A DNA stretch of 36,274 nucleotides from Roseovarius sp. (GTDB lineage Bacteria > Pseudomonadota > Alphaproteobacteria > Rhodobacterales > Rhodobacteraceae). Positions 15,640 to 24,715 of the stretch are shown here, piece by piece; position 1 is the first letter of the stretch, and every line of letters begins with the position of its first letter. The translations under genes were made by a program, and so were the position numbers. Below the pieces are notes generated by a model, which searched no databases, was not told where the DNA came from, and saw only the letters and a program-made list of their open reading frames with translations. The DNA lies in the NCBI GenBank assembly GCA_026709325.1, contig JAPOTF010000010.1, positions 1 to 36,274 of the forward strand. Reading direction: 5' to 3'.

Positions 15640-16824
15640 ATGCTGGAAACACTTAACGATCAGCCCGTGGACGGAATTTTGCGGCTGATGAATCTCTTTC
15701 GGGAGGATCCAAGAGAGGATAAAATCGACCTAGGTGTCGGTGTATACAGGAACTCGGGCGGCATCACGCCAATCATGCGGTCCATTAAAACCGCCGAGAA
15801 AAGATGGTGGGAACAGGAAAACACCAAATCCTACCTTCAACTGACCGGGGATCCGGGTTTTTCAGAGGCCCTTTCCAAAATTATTCTGGGCGACTCAAGG
15901 GAACCGGAGAGAATTTCCTCCGTCGCAACCCCGGGCGGAACCGGAGCGGTGCGTCAGGCCCTTGAACTCGTACTGTCGGCCAGTCCAGCCCCGCACGTGT
16001 TCATTTCCAGTCCCACCTGGCCCAATCATCCTTCCATATTGAAGCATCTTGGCATCAGGACTTCCGAATATCGCTATTTCGACGAATCAACCCGCGGGGT
16101 GGATTTCGATGGAATGATGGAGGATATCGGCAGGGCCCGAAAAGGCGATGTGATACTGATGCACGGATGCTGCCACAATCCTACAGGAGCCAACCTGACA
16201 AATCCCGAATGGGACATCGCAATTGAGCAGATGAACAAAACTGGCGCAATTCCAATGATCGATCTTGCATATCAGGGTTTCGGGGACGGGCTTGAAGCCG
16301 ACGCCTACGGGACGCGCGCGGTTGCCGCAAGCTGCCCCGAGGCGCTTATTGCGGCAAGTTGCTCGAAAAACTTCGGGATATACAGAGAGCGCGCCGGTCT
16401 CCTGCTGGTTGTGTCGGGCGATTCCTCCAGAAGAAAAATCGTTCAGAGCAATATCTCTCATCTCAACAGGCACAACTACTCCTTCCCGCCTGATCACGGA
16501 ACGCGTCTTGTCACACTTGTTCTCGACGATCCCGAGCTAAGAGCCGACTGGGAGCGGGAACTCGAGGCAATGCGTGTCGGCATGCTTGAAATACGCGAGA
16601 AACTGGCCCGCGAGCTTCAGACATTGTCGGGTTCCGATCAATTCGGATTCATAGCGCAGCATCGGGGAATGTTTTCCCGATTGGGACTGGGCCGTGAAAA
16701 GGTCATGCGTCTGCGAGAGGAGCACGGCATCTACATGGTTGACGACAGCCGAATTAACGTGGCGGGTTTGAACCTTGAGAGCGCCAGCGTACTTGCCAGG
16801 GCCATAATCGAGGTCGGCGCGTGA
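15640..16824 (+). CDS. Aromatic/aspartate aminotransferase (class I, PLP)
   Basis: PLP enzyme of fold type I, 394 residues. Schiff-base lysine K243 (SCSKNFGIYRERAG), N180 (HNPTG), D208 and Y211 (IDLAYQG), and R251 match the AspC/TyrB subgroup, as does DLGVGVYRN near the start. These enzymes transaminate aspartate and aromatic amino acids with 2-oxoglutarate, and several also act on cysteine. Its place 2 bases after sseA suggests it makes 3-mercaptopyruvate from cysteine for that enzyme. Substrate range is inferred from context. Confidence 0.9.
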   Translation: MLETLNDQPVDGILRLMNLFREDPREDKIDLGVGVYRNSGGITPIMRSIKTAEKRWWEQENTKSYLQLTGDPGFSEALSKIILGDSREPERISSVATPGGTGAVRQALELVLSASPAPHVFISSPTWPNHPSILKHLGIRTSEYRYFDESTRGVDFDGMMEDIGRARKGDVILMHGCCHNPTGANLTNPEWDIAIEQMNKTGAIPMIDLAYQGFGDGLEADAYGTRAVAASCPEALIAASCSKNFGIYRERAGLLLVVSGDSSRRKIVQSNISHLNRHNYSFPPDHGTRLVTLVLDDPELRADWERELEAMRVGMLEIREKLARELQTLSGSDQFGFIAQHRGMFSRLGLGREKVMRLREEHGIYMVDDSRINVAGLNLESASVLARAIIEVGA

Positions 16825-16928
16825 CTCCGGTCAAGCGGGGAAATGTTCCAATCCGATTCTCTGGCGTTGCCGCTCATCACCCCCCGGTCGCCGCATGAGA
16901 TGCCGGAAGCGATCTGAATTTTCAGCAT

Positions 16929-16945
16929 TTTGCCCCGGGGGCAAA
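16929..16945. promoter_or_regulatory. 17-bp palindrome upstream of accA
   Basis: TTTGCCCC-G-GGGGCAAA is a perfect inverted repeat about 80 bases before the accA start, in an otherwise gene-free gap (16825-17027). It could be an operator or a hairpin ending the preceding operon, although no T-run follows. Confidence 0.35.
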
Positions 16946-17027
16946 TCCGCCGGATGGCGAGTTGCGCGTGTTTGCGTCGCGATGCTTTCGGCGCCATATT
17001 AACAAGGTGCCACTGGAGCTCCAGCAC

Positions 17028-17990
17028 ATGACCCACTATCTCGACTTTGAGAAACCTCTCGCGGAAATAGAAAACAAGGCCCGGGAATTGAGGGAAATGG
17101 CCCGCGGCAATGACGACATGGACATTGAGGCGGAAGTCGGCGCTCTGGACAGAAAAGCGGCGGAAATTCTGGAAAAGCTCTACAAGTCCCTTACCCCATG
17201 GCGAAAATGCCAGGTGGCAAGGCATCCGCAAAGGCCTCACTGCAAGGATTACATCGAGGCGCTCTTCAGGGAATACACGCCACTTGCGGGGGACAGGTGC
17301 TTTTCCGACGACCACGCCGTAATGGGCGGCCTCGCCCGCTTTGAAGACCGTCCGGTAGTGGTCCTTGGTCATGAAAAAGGTCACGACACGCAGTCCCGAA
17401 TCGAGAGAAACTTCGGGATGGCCCGTCCCGAAGGCTATCGCAAGGCCGTCCGTCTAATGCAGCTGGCTGACCGCTTTCGACTCCCGGTCATTACCCTTGT
17501 GGACACTCCCGGGGCCTATCCAGGCAAGGGGGCCGAAGAGCGGGGGCAAGCCGAAGCCATAGCGCGCGCAACTGAAATGTGCCTTTGCATCCGAGCGCCG
17601 CTCATATCGGTCATTGTGGGCGAGGGCGGGTCCGGAGGCGCTGTCGCCTTTGCATCCGCAAACCTGGTCGCAATGCTTGAGCATTCGGTCTATTCAGTGA
17701 TCTCGCCCGAAGGATGCGCATCAATTCTCTGGAAGGATTCCGGAAAAATGCGCGAGGCCGCGGAAGCGCTTCGACTGACAGCCCAGGATCTCCATAAACT
17801 TGGCATCGCGGACCAGATTATCGGCGAACCGCTCGGGGGGGCGCACAGGGACCGCGAGGAAACTATCCGGCAGGTTGGCATTGCCATTGGAACCATGCTG
17901 AAGAAACTGGACGGAAAATCGCCGAAAGCCATTCTTAGAGACCGCCGGCGAAAATATCTCAACATGGGGTCCGCCAGCCTCGCCGCCTGA
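17028..17990 (+). CDS. accA: Acetyl-CoA carboxylase carboxyltransferase subunit alpha
   Basis: Alpha half of the carboxyltransferase that moves CO2 from carboxybiotin to acetyl-CoA, giving malonyl-CoA for fatty acid synthesis. The 320 residues fit the usual 315-320. ATG 17028 has GGAG 9 bases upstream, and [15 protein letters not shown] is the standard opening. Crotonase-fold marks: [42 protein letters not shown] and [12 protein letters not shown]. It works in the cytosol with AccD, AccB and AccC, none of which is in this window. Confidence 0.97.
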   Translation: MTHYLDFEKPLAEIENKARELREMARGNDDMDIEAEVGALDRKAAEILEKLYKSLTPWRKCQVARHPQRPHCKDYIEALFREYTPLAGDRCFSDDHAVMGGLARFEDRPVVVLGHEKGHDTQSRIERNFGMARPEGYRKAVRLMQLADRFRLPVITLVDTPGAYPGKGAEERGQAEAIARATEMCLCIRAPLISVIVGEGGSGGAVAFASANLVAMLEHSVYSVISPEGCASILWKDSGKMREAAEALRLTAQDLHKLGIADQIIGEPLGGAHRDREETIRQVGIAIGTMLKKLDGKSPKAILRDRRRKYLNMGSASLAA

Positions 17991-18036
17991 ACGCTCCATT
18001 GCGGGATTTGCCAATCTGATGCCTGCAATTTGCGCT

Positions 18037-18052
18037 TTTGCATTAATGCAAA
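18037..18052. promoter_or_regulatory. 16-bp perfect palindrome upstream of mbfA
   Basis: TTTGCATTAATGCAAA reads the same on both strands and lies 44 bases before the mbfA start codon. A dimeric regulator could bind it. In other alphaproteobacteria mbfA is controlled by the iron regulator Irr, but this is not an Irr-type motif I recognise; a Fur/Mur-family site is possible. Confidence 0.5.
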
Positions 18053-18095
18053 TGTCTGCTAAACCTAAATCGTCCCATATCAGGGTAATCCGCCG

Positions 18096-19073
18096 ATGCT
18101 TCCTGGAATTTCATTTCGCCGCCGTTTTTCCGATCTCAGCGAGCAGGAAATACTGGCAATCGCGATCTCGTCCGAAGAGGATGACGCGCGCATTTACAGA
18201 ACCTATGCGGCGAAATTGCGCCCGGACTATCCGGACAGCGCAAAGCTATTTGAAGAAATGGCACTGGAGGAGGACCGGCACCGCCGCAAACTCATAGAAC
18301 TGCATCTCGGTCGATTTGGCGAAGTCATACCGCTTGTTCGTAGAGAGCACGTTGCGGGCTTCCACATGCGCCGCCCCATCTGGCTAATGGAAAATCTTGG
18401 CATAGAACGCATCCGCGCCGAGGCGGAGGCCATGGAACACGATGCCGAACGCTTCTATCTCAAGGCCGCAAGACGAACCGGCGACGCTCAAACAAGAAAG
18501 CTGCTGGGCGATCTGGCCGCCGCCGAGGCCGCGCACCAGAGTCATGCCGTGGCACTTGAGCAAAAACATCTTGCCGCAGAATCGATGGAGAGCGAGAAAC
18601 GGACTTCCAGGCGCCAGATGCTGCTGACCTGGATACAGCCGGGACTGGCCGGACTGATGGACGGGTCCGTCTCAACCCTGGCTCCGATATTTGCCACGGC
18701 ATTTGCAACCCATGATACATGGACCACTTTCCAGGTTGGCCTGGCGGCCTCCATTGGCGCGGGAATTTCAATGGGCTTTACCGAAGCCGTTTCGGATGAC
18801 GGCGAGCTTTCCGGCCGCGGAAGCCCCGTAAAGCGCGGCATTGCATCGGGAACAATGACCGCGATCGGCGGACTGGGCCATGCGCTGCCCTATCTGATAA
18901 CCGATTTCAAGACCGCAACCGCAATCGCAATCGCCGTGGTGTTCATTGAGCTGTGGGCCATTGCCTGGATCCAGAACAAATACATGGAAACGCCATTTTT
19001 ACGGGCGTCGCTTCAAGTGGTTCTTGGCGGGGCGCTCGTCTTTGCCGCCGGCGTTCTCATTGGCAGCGGATAG
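18096..19073 (+). CDS. mbfA: MbfA-type membrane ferritin: ferritin-like domain fused to VIT1 transporter domain
   Basis: Two domains in 325 residues. Residues 10-165 form a ferritin-like four-helix bundle with di-iron ligands: EE at 27-28, EEDRH at 58-62, glutamates near 111-119 and EAAH at 144-147. Residues 178-325 form a VIT1/CCC1-like membrane domain with about five helices (QPGLAGLMDGSVSTLAPIFA, GLAASIGAGISMGFTEAVSDD, VVFIELWAIAWI). MbfA of Agrobacterium and Bradyrhizobium exports iron and protects against peroxide and acid. The palindrome at 18037-18052 may control it. It precedes the AEC transporter by 50 bases. Confidence 0.9.
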   Translation: MLPGISFRRRFSDLSEQEILAIAISSEEDDARIYRTYAAKLRPDYPDSAKLFEEMALEEDRHRRKLIELHLGRFGEVIPLVRREHVAGFHMRRPIWLMENLGIERIRAEAEAMEHDAERFYLKAARRTGDAQTRKLLGDLAAAEAAHQSHAVALEQKHLAAESMESEKRTSRRQMLLTWIQPGLAGLMDGSVSTLAPIFATAFATHDTWTTFQVGLAASIGAGISMGFTEAVSDDGELSGRGSPVKRGIASGTMTAIGGLGHALPYLITDFKTATAIAIAVVFIELWAIAWIQNKYMETPFLRASLQVVLGGALVFAAGVLIGSG

Positions 19074-19123
19074 AAGAACGCGAATGTCTGCCATGGTGGA
19101 GAGCGAGATGTCGGCGAGCGCAA

Positions 19124-20062
19124 ATGCTTGACATATTTCTTCAGACCGTTCCTTTTTTCATGGTCATTGGCCTTGGTTATTTGGCGGGGTTTACCGGTTT
19201 CCTGACAGAGGAGGCCACGGCGTATCTCACCAAATTTGTATTCTACTTTGCCCTGTCGGCAATGCTGTTCAGGTTTGCGGCGAATTTGACGCTTGGGGAA
19301 ATCCTCGATTGGCAAATCGTCATGGCGTATCTGTGCGCCACCGGATTTTTATATCTTCTGATTGCAGCCGTGGCCCTGCTGCGAGGTCTGCCAATTCGCG
19401 AAGCCGCGTTCGAGGCGCAGTGCGGGGTGATTGGCAACACCGGATTCCTCGGCGCGCCCATGCTTACAATGCTCATGGGCGAGTCGGCAATTGGGCCAGT
19501 GGTGCTCCTGCTCGCGATTGATCTTGTTGTTTTCGGATCTCTGATTGTGATCATTGCGACCGGCACCCGAGAAGGCCGCCTGTCTTTCAACATCCTGGGC
19601 AGCGCGGCAATTGGGCTGATAAAAAATCCGATGATCGTTTCAATCACGCTTGGCCTGCTCTGGTCGGCGTCGGACAATGAAATTCCCGCGGTGATGGATG
19701 AGTTTCTTTTGCTGCTGGGAGGAGCGGCCACGCCCGGCGCGCTTTTTGCCATCGGCGCCACGCTTGCTTCAAAATCCGCAGAGCGTCCATATGTGGCAAG
19801 CTGGCTGAGCCTAAACAAGCTGGTGCTTCATCCGCTTCTGGTGGCATTCGCGGCTTTGGTCGTTTTTTCAGTCGATCCCTATGCGGCTGCGGTCATTATT
19901 GCCGCGGCGGCTCTCCCCGTTGCCGGAAACATCTATATTCTTGCTCAGCATTACCAGATTGCCCCACAGCGGGTTTCCGCCTCAATCCTGATCTCGACTG
20001 CCGCATCCGTCGCGACGGTGTCGCTTGTTATCGGCTGGGTCGGAAGTCTATATGCACAGTGA
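19124..20062 (+). CDS. AEC-family (auxin efflux carrier) permease
   Basis: Inner-membrane carrier of 312 residues with about ten helices in two five-helix halves: MLDIFLQTVPFFMVIGLGYLAG and FYFALSAMLFRF first, GVIGNTGFLGAPMLTMLMGE at the first centre, then SLNKLVLHPLL and ALPVAGNIYILAQHY in the second half. The AEC family moves organic acids and similar anions. ATG 19124 fits the family start; longer readings run into the mbfA gene. It overlaps the flavoprotein gene by 4 bases (GTGA). Substrate unknown. Confidence 0.88.
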   Translation: MLDIFLQTVPFFMVIGLGYLAGFTGFLTEEATAYLTKFVFYFALSAMLFRFAANLTLGEILDWQIVMAYLCATGFLYLLIAAVALLRGLPIREAAFEAQCGVIGNTGFLGAPMLTMLMGESAIGPVVLLLAIDLVVFGSLIVIIATGTREGRLSFNILGSAAIGLIKNPMIVSITLGLLWSASDNEIPAVMDEFLLLLGGAATPGALFAIGATLASKSAERPYVASWLSLNKLVLHPLLVAFAALVVFSVDPYAAAVIIAAAALPVAGNIYILAQHYQIAPQRVSASILISTAASVATVSLVIGWVGSLYAQ

Positions 20063-20781
20063 AAGCCATGACCAAACCCATCAGTTACAGACCCATCCCC
20101 CTTCCCGACCGTCAGGACATGAGTGACAGCCGGGCCATATCCCTCACCTCGGATTTTCTCGCGTTTATGAAATGCCGTCATTCAGTGCGGGATTTTTCCA
20201 GCAGAGCCATACCGGAAGAAGTTATCTCCAACTGCATTGCGATTGCGGGCACCGCGCCGAGCGGAGCCAACCAGCAGCCGTGGCATTTTGCGGCAATAAG
20301 CGACGCGAACCTGAAGGCGCGCATACGCGGCGCGGCGGAAAAGGAAGAGGAGAGATTCTACGATGGCGGCGCGGGAGATGAATGGCTTGCGGCACTTGAG
20401 CCGATAGGTACCGGCGTGTCGAAACCGCATCTGACCGATGCTCCCTGGCTTATTGTGGTTTTCGCCCAGCGATATGGCGCAAATCCCGACGGCAGCCGCA
20501 GAAAACACTACTATGTGCCTGAAAGCGTCGGTTTGGCGACTGGAATGCTGATTACGGCACTTCACAAGGCCGGTCTCTGCAGTCTCACCCATACACCAAA
20601 CCCCATGAGGTTCCTCAACGGATTGCTCAATCGGCCCGAAAACGAAAAACCAGTTATGATATTGGCCGTGGGGCACGCTGCTCGGGAAGCGACAGTTCCC
20701 ATGGCCGCCAAGATAAAGAAACCTCTGGATCAGATCATGACGATCCACCGCAGTGAAACAGGAAACGGAGCAGGAAAATGA
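20059..20781 (+). CDS. Iodotyrosine deiodinase-like nitroreductase-family flavoprotein
   Basis: FMN flavoprotein of 240 residues. RHSVRDFS (40-47) and APSGANQQPWHF (66-77) bind FMN. The lid region keeps the three residues that hold the zwitterion of halotyrosines in IYD: E97, Y101 and K122, with the same spacing (4 and 21) as E157/Y161/K182 of the human enzyme as I remember it. The C-terminus REATVP then KKPLDQIM also matches vertebrate IYD. It probably reduces halogenated tyrosines or related phenols, though other substrates are possible. Start GTG 20059 overlaps the AEC stop; ATG 20068 is an alternative. It overlaps the next gene by 4 bases. Confidence 0.85.
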   Translation: MKAMTKPISYRPIPLPDRQDMSDSRAISLTSDFLAFMKCRHSVRDFSSRAIPEEVISNCIAIAGTAPSGANQQPWHFAAISDANLKARIRGAAEKEEERFYDGGAGDEWLAALEPIGTGVSKPHLTDAPWLIVVFAQRYGANPDGSRRKHYYVPESVGLATGMLITALHKAGLCSLTHTPNPMRFLNGLLNRPENEKPVMILAVGHAAREATVPMAAKIKKPLDQIMTIHRSETGNGAGK

Positions 20782-21611
20782 TTGAAGTTTCTGAAAACAA
20801 ATGCCATGGCGGAACGCAAGGCGTATACAGACACCGTTCCAGGGCATGTTCATGCGACATGACTTTTGGCCTGTTCATGCCGGACCCTGATTTCGGGGAG
20901 CATGTGCCCGTGCTCTGGTATTTGTCCGGGCTGACCTGCACCCATGAAAACGCCATGATCAAGGCCGGCGCGCAGCGATGGGCCGCGGAGCATGGCATTG
21001 CGCTCGTGTTCCCCGACACGTCTCCTCGCGGCGAGTCCGTTCCCGATGATGATTCCCATGATCTGGGACAGGGAGCGGGGTTTTATCTCAACGCCACAGA
21101 GGCTCCGTGGAGTTCCCATTTTCACATGTGGGATTATGTTGCACATGAACTGAACAATCTGGTTTGCGGGGAATTTCCCATCGACGGCGATCGGCAGTCA
21201 ATCATGGGCCACTCGATGGGCGGCCATGGCGCTCTGACACTCGCGATGGGTCTGGAAGGGCGATTTCGCTCGGTTTCGGCTTTCGCCCCAATATGCAATC
21301 CCACGGCAAGCGAATGGGGTCGCAGGCAACTGCGCGCCTATCTGGGGGATGACGAATCCCTCTGGAGGAAACATGACGCGACATTTTTGATGCTTGAAAA
21401 AGGCTTTGACGGCCCCGTTCTCATAGACACGGGGACCGAGGATCAGTTTTTTGACCGCCTTGGAACAGATAAATTTCTTGAAGCGGTGGCCAGGCGCAAA
21501 CAGCAGGTATCGTTTAGACTTCAGGCGGGCTATGATCACAGCTACTTTTTTGTCTCCACATTCATGGAAGAGCATTTTGATTTTCATTCAGAGGCACTTG
21601 GCCGCCAGTGA
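20778..21611 (+). CDS. fghA: S-formylglutathione hydrolase
   Basis: Esterase-D family enzyme of 277 residues that hydrolyses S-formylglutathione to formate and glutathione, the last step of glutathione-dependent formaldehyde removal. Catalytic triad: S146 (GHSMGGHG), D222 (GTEDQFF) and H254 (YDHSYFF). The LSGLTCTHEN segment (49-58) is diagnostic. It is coupled by ATGA to the IYD-like gene. No glutathione-dependent formaldehyde dehydrogenase (adhC/frmA) is beside it, unlike many operons. Formaldehyde could come from the sarcosine oxidase encoded about 9 kb downstream. Confidence 0.95.
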   Translation: MIEVSENKCHGGTQGVYRHRSRACSCDMTFGLFMPDPDFGEHVPVLWYLSGLTCTHENAMIKAGAQRWAAEHGIALVFPDTSPRGESVPDDDSHDLGQGAGFYLNATEAPWSSHFHMWDYVAHELNNLVCGEFPIDGDRQSIMGHSMGGHGALTLAMGLEGRFRSVSAFAPICNPTASEWGRRQLRAYLGDDESLWRKHDATFLMLEKGFDGPVLIDTGTEDQFFDRLGTDKFLEAVARRKQQVSFRLQAGYDHSYFFVSTFMEEHFDFHSEALGRQ

Positions 21612-21823
21612 TCTTTCCGGAGAAACGGGATTGACATAATGGCGATCTGCACCAGTTCAATTGTCCGGAAACGCGATTTTCGCCCCAAAGCCGGCGCATG
21701 CACGTTGGCGCCCGCGCGGCATGGTCCGGGTTGCATATTCGTCTCGCATGACGGATCCGGCGCGATTCAATGGCACGGGTCCAAATTGGCGCTTGACGGG
21801 AATTCGCCCCCGGACCGCCATTT

Positions 21824-22792
21824 ATGAGACTTGCCGCGGCGCCAGGCTCGAATCTTGCCGGAGCCTTTTGCGCCATGTTTGCCATGATGTGCTTTTCGGT
21901 CATCGATGTTGGCGCCAAGTTCCTTTCCGACACATATGCGCTTCATCAGATTACATTCATTCGCTCGTGTCTTGCCATTTCTCTATTCATGATGTTTATC
22001 ATGCCATTCAATGGCTGGCTTGCGGTGTTTCGCACCCGTCGGCCCGGAGCCCATCTGCTTAGGGGCGCATGCGTCATTGTCGCGAACACGTTTCTGTTTC
22101 TTGGACTTGCGGCGCTGCCTATTGCCGACGCCACGGCGATCTTTTTCGTTTCCCCTCTTTTGATTGCGCTTTTCTCGATCATTTTTCTGGGGGAAAAGGT
22201 GGGACCGCGGCGCTGGGCGGCAATCATGGTCGGGTTTATGGGTGTATTGTTCATTGTAAAGCCCGGCACCTCCGCGTTTCAGTTTGCGGCGCTTTTTCCA
22301 ATGGTGGCGGCCACTCTCTACGCCGCGATGAGCATCATAGCCCGAAGAATACGACATACCGAGAGCGCCCCCACAATGGCAATCTACGTGCAGATCGTAT
22401 TCTTCACATCGTCTCTTGCATCACTTGCGGTTATCGGGGACGGCCGCTTTTCGGAATCGACCGACCACGCCTCTTTTCTGTTTCTTCTGCGAGCCTGGGC
22501 TCCGGTCGAGGGCCACGACTGGCCGCTTTTGATGCTTCTTGGCCTGTGCGGACTGCTTGGAAACGTGTTCATCAGTCAGGCCTTTCGCCTGAGCGAAGCC
22601 GCTTTTGCCGCCCCGTTTGAGTATGTTTCCATGCTTATGGCCATTGTCTGGGGCGTTACGGTTTTTGGAACGTGGCCGGACACCTCCGCATGGATCGGAA
22701 TTGCCTTCATTCTGGGGTCGGGGATATATCTTGTTTTCCGGGAGGGGCGCCGGGAATCCGAGGTCAATCCCGATTTAAAGCTTCGCCGATAG
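21824..22792 (+). CDS. EamA/DMT-family inner-membrane transporter, paralogue of 11947-12933
   Basis: Ten-helix DMT transporter of 322 residues. It shares the whole layout of the first EamA gene: CFSVIDVGAKFLSDTYALHQ against ITVNDMLFKFLSGDYPLHQ, ADATAIFFVSPLLIALFS, LGEKVGPRRW, a shared GDGR(Y/F) segment, FLLRAW, and a closing LGSGIYLVFRE. The two are therefore paralogues. No strong ribosome-binding site precedes ATG 21824, so the start is uncertain. The 212 bases before it hold no clear gene. Substrate unknown. Confidence 0.88.
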   Translation: MRLAAAPGSNLAGAFCAMFAMMCFSVIDVGAKFLSDTYALHQITFIRSCLAISLFMMFIMPFNGWLAVFRTRRPGAHLLRGACVIVANTFLFLGLAALPIADATAIFFVSPLLIALFSIIFLGEKVGPRRWAAIMVGFMGVLFIVKPGTSAFQFAALFPMVAATLYAAMSIIARRIRHTESAPTMAIYVQIVFFTSSLASLAVIGDGRFSESTDHASFLFLLRAWAPVEGHDWPLLMLLGLCGLLGNVFISQAFRLSEAAFAAPFEYVSMLMAIVWGVTVFGTWPDTSAWIGIAFILGSGIYLVFREGRRESEVNPDLKLRR

Positions 22793-22852
22793 GTTGACAG
22801 ATTCGATCAAATCCATGTGAAATCGGGAAAGGCCCATTCTGAAAGGCGACCA

Positions 22853-23770
22853 ATGACGGCAACCGCAATCTCATTCGAATCCGGAGAGGCCAATCTTGAC
22901 TGGCTTGACCTGTGCGACGCCATTGAAGCCGGTCACAAATTGCCAAAGGCCGAGATAGGCGACACGTTTCTGTATCGCGGTCCAGACACGATGCTGTCGC
23001 GCTCGGCCTGGATTGACGGCCTTGGGCTTGCCGTTAAAACGGCCACCGTCTATCCCGGCAACCCTTCATGCGGAAAACCCCTGATTCACGGTTCCGTATC
23101 GGTTTTTTCGGATGCCGACGGCACGCTGGACGCGACAATCGACTTCCATCTTGTGACAAAATGGAAGACCGCTGGCGACAGCCTGCTGGCGGCGAGAAAA
23201 CTCGCGCGGGCGGACAGCCGCGGAATCCTCATCGTGGGTGCCGGAACGGTGGGCCGCTCGCTTTACGAAGCCTATTCCTCCGCGTTTCCCGATGCGGAAT
23301 TCACCGTGTGGAATCGAACCCGCTCAAATGCCAAGGCAATGGCGGCGCTTTGTCCCGGACTCCGCATTGCCGACGATCTTGAAACGGCAGTGAAAAAAGC
23401 CGACATCATCACCAGCGCAACCATGTCCACCGAACCCTTGATAAGAGGTGAATGGCTCCAACCGGGTCAACACATCGATCTAATTGGCGCCTATCGCCCC
23501 GACATGCGCGAGGCGGATGATGAGGCGCTTCTCCGCTCCCGCATTTTTGTTGACAGCATCGACACCACCGCCGGTCACATTGGAGAGATAAAAGCACCTC
23601 TTTCCCGGGGAACAATTACACGGGAGGATCTGATCGCCGATCACTATTCTCCGCGGGACTTCCTGCGTCTGGGAGACGACGATATAACGCTGTTTAAAAA
23701 TGGCGGTGGCGCTCATCTGGATCTGATGGCTTCACGCTACATACTCGACACATACAGGGCTTCACAGTGA
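22853..23770 (+). CDS. Ornithine cyclodeaminase / mu-crystallin family protein
   Basis: NAD(P)-dependent enzyme family acting on amino acids or ketimines, 305 residues. The Rossmann motif is GILIVGAGTVGRSL (124-137). The catalytic lysine of the family corresponds to K62 (LGLAVKTATVYPGN), and the conserved aspartate region is IGAYRPDMREAD (211-222). TKWKTAGDS (102-110) replaces the RTAA motif of true ornithine cyclodeaminase, so this may be another dehydrogenase or reductase of the family. ATG 22853 is favoured by GAAAGG 6 bases upstream. It overlaps the hydrolase gene by 4 bases (GTGA). Confidence 0.88.
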   Translation: MTATAISFESGEANLDWLDLCDAIEAGHKLPKAEIGDTFLYRGPDTMLSRSAWIDGLGLAVKTATVYPGNPSCGKPLIHGSVSVFSDADGTLDATIDFHLVTKWKTAGDSLLAARKLARADSRGILIVGAGTVGRSLYEAYSSAFPDAEFTVWNRTRSNAKAMAALCPGLRIADDLETAVKKADIITSATMSTEPLIRGEWLQPGQHIDLIGAYRPDMREADDEALLRSRIFVDSIDTTAGHIGEIKAPLSRGTITREDLIADHYSPRDFLRLGDDDITLFKNGGGAHLDLMASRYILDTYRASQ

Positions 23771-24690
23771 ACTGGCTTATTGTCCCCGCGATTGCCGTCC
23801 CTCTTCTGGTGGCGGCGCCATTTATTGCAGAATTTCTCCGCCCCCGGATGAACGGCTCCAGACGCGTTTCCGCTCCGGGAGCGTTTGCGCGTCTTTCCGG
23901 GACGCTCACGCATTATCAATGGCGCGGACCGGAGGATGGGGACATTGTCGTGTGCGTTCATGGCTTGACCACTCCATCGTTTGTCTGGCAGCCAATTGCG
24001 AAAGAGCTTTCGGATCAGGGCTACAGGGTGCTCGCATATGATCTTCCCGGGCGCGGCTACTCGGACAGGCCTGACGGAATTCAAAATGGCGATTTCTTTG
24101 TAAGGCATCTAAACGAACTGCTGAAAGATCAGGCCGTGGAGCGGTCCTTCATCCTTTGCGGATACTCGATGGGAGGCGCCATTGCGGCGGCCTACGCCTC
24201 ACGGCATCCCGAAAGAGCGAAACGCGTTGTTCTTCTGGCGCCGGCGGGCATGGGGCACGATCTCGGGCCGATCACAAAATTCGCTGTAAAGCATGAATTT
24301 CTCGGAAAATGGCTGTTTTACGCGATCTATCCGCGTTCCCTTCGAAAATCCATTGCGGCCGAAATGCATTTGGAAACCCCCATTGAGGGAATGCACCTCA
24401 GGCAAATGGGGGAAACCCGCCTAAAAGGCTTCACGCCATCAGTGCTGTCTTCGCTTCGCGGTATGATTGACGAGAATCTTGAAACGGCTCATCGCGAAAT
24501 TGCAAAAAACGGAACACCCGCCCTTGCCATCTGGGGTGGCGGCGATGACGTGATTCCCATTCAGGGAATGGAAACCATTGCAAAATGGAACCCGGACGTT
24601 CATCAGCATGTTGTAGAGGATGCAGGCCATTCGCTTGCCTACACGCATCACCGCGAAGTCATGAAAGCGATTGGCGAATTCCTTGACTGA
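23767..24690 (+). CDS. Alpha/beta hydrolase with N-terminal membrane anchor
   Basis: Serine hydrolase of 307 residues. Residues 3-20 are hydrophobic (WLIVPAIAVPLLVAAPFI) and probably anchor it in the inner membrane. Catalytic features: HG oxyanion motif H65-G66, nucleophile S134 in GYSMGG, acid D261 or D262 (WGGGDDVIP), and H289 (DAGHSLAY). Family members include esterases and C-C hydrolases; no substrate can be assigned. GTG 23767 overlaps the stop of the cyclodeaminase-family gene, so both come from one transcript. It ends 25 bases from the convergent MFS gene, with no clear terminator between. Confidence 0.87.
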   Translation: MNWLIVPAIAVPLLVAAPFIAEFLRPRMNGSRRVSAPGAFARLSGTLTHYQWRGPEDGDIVVCVHGLTTPSFVWQPIAKELSDQGYRVLAYDLPGRGYSDRPDGIQNGDFFVRHLNELLKDQAVERSFILCGYSMGGAIAAAYASRHPERAKRVVLLAPAGMGHDLGPITKFAVKHEFLGKWLFYAIYPRSLRKSIAAEMHLETPIEGMHLRQMGETRLKGFTPSVLSSLRGMIDENLETAHREIAKNGTPALAIWGGGDDVIPIQGMETIAKWNPDVHQHVVEDAGHSLAYTHHREVMKAIGEFLD

Positions 24691-24715
24691 GGGCGTTCCC
24701 TTTGCGTTTGCGCTC

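Noticed and set aside
18953-19123. N-terminal extension of the AEC transporter
   Set aside because: It overlaps the mbfA end and does not look like membrane protein; ATG 19124 begins the family-typical sequence.
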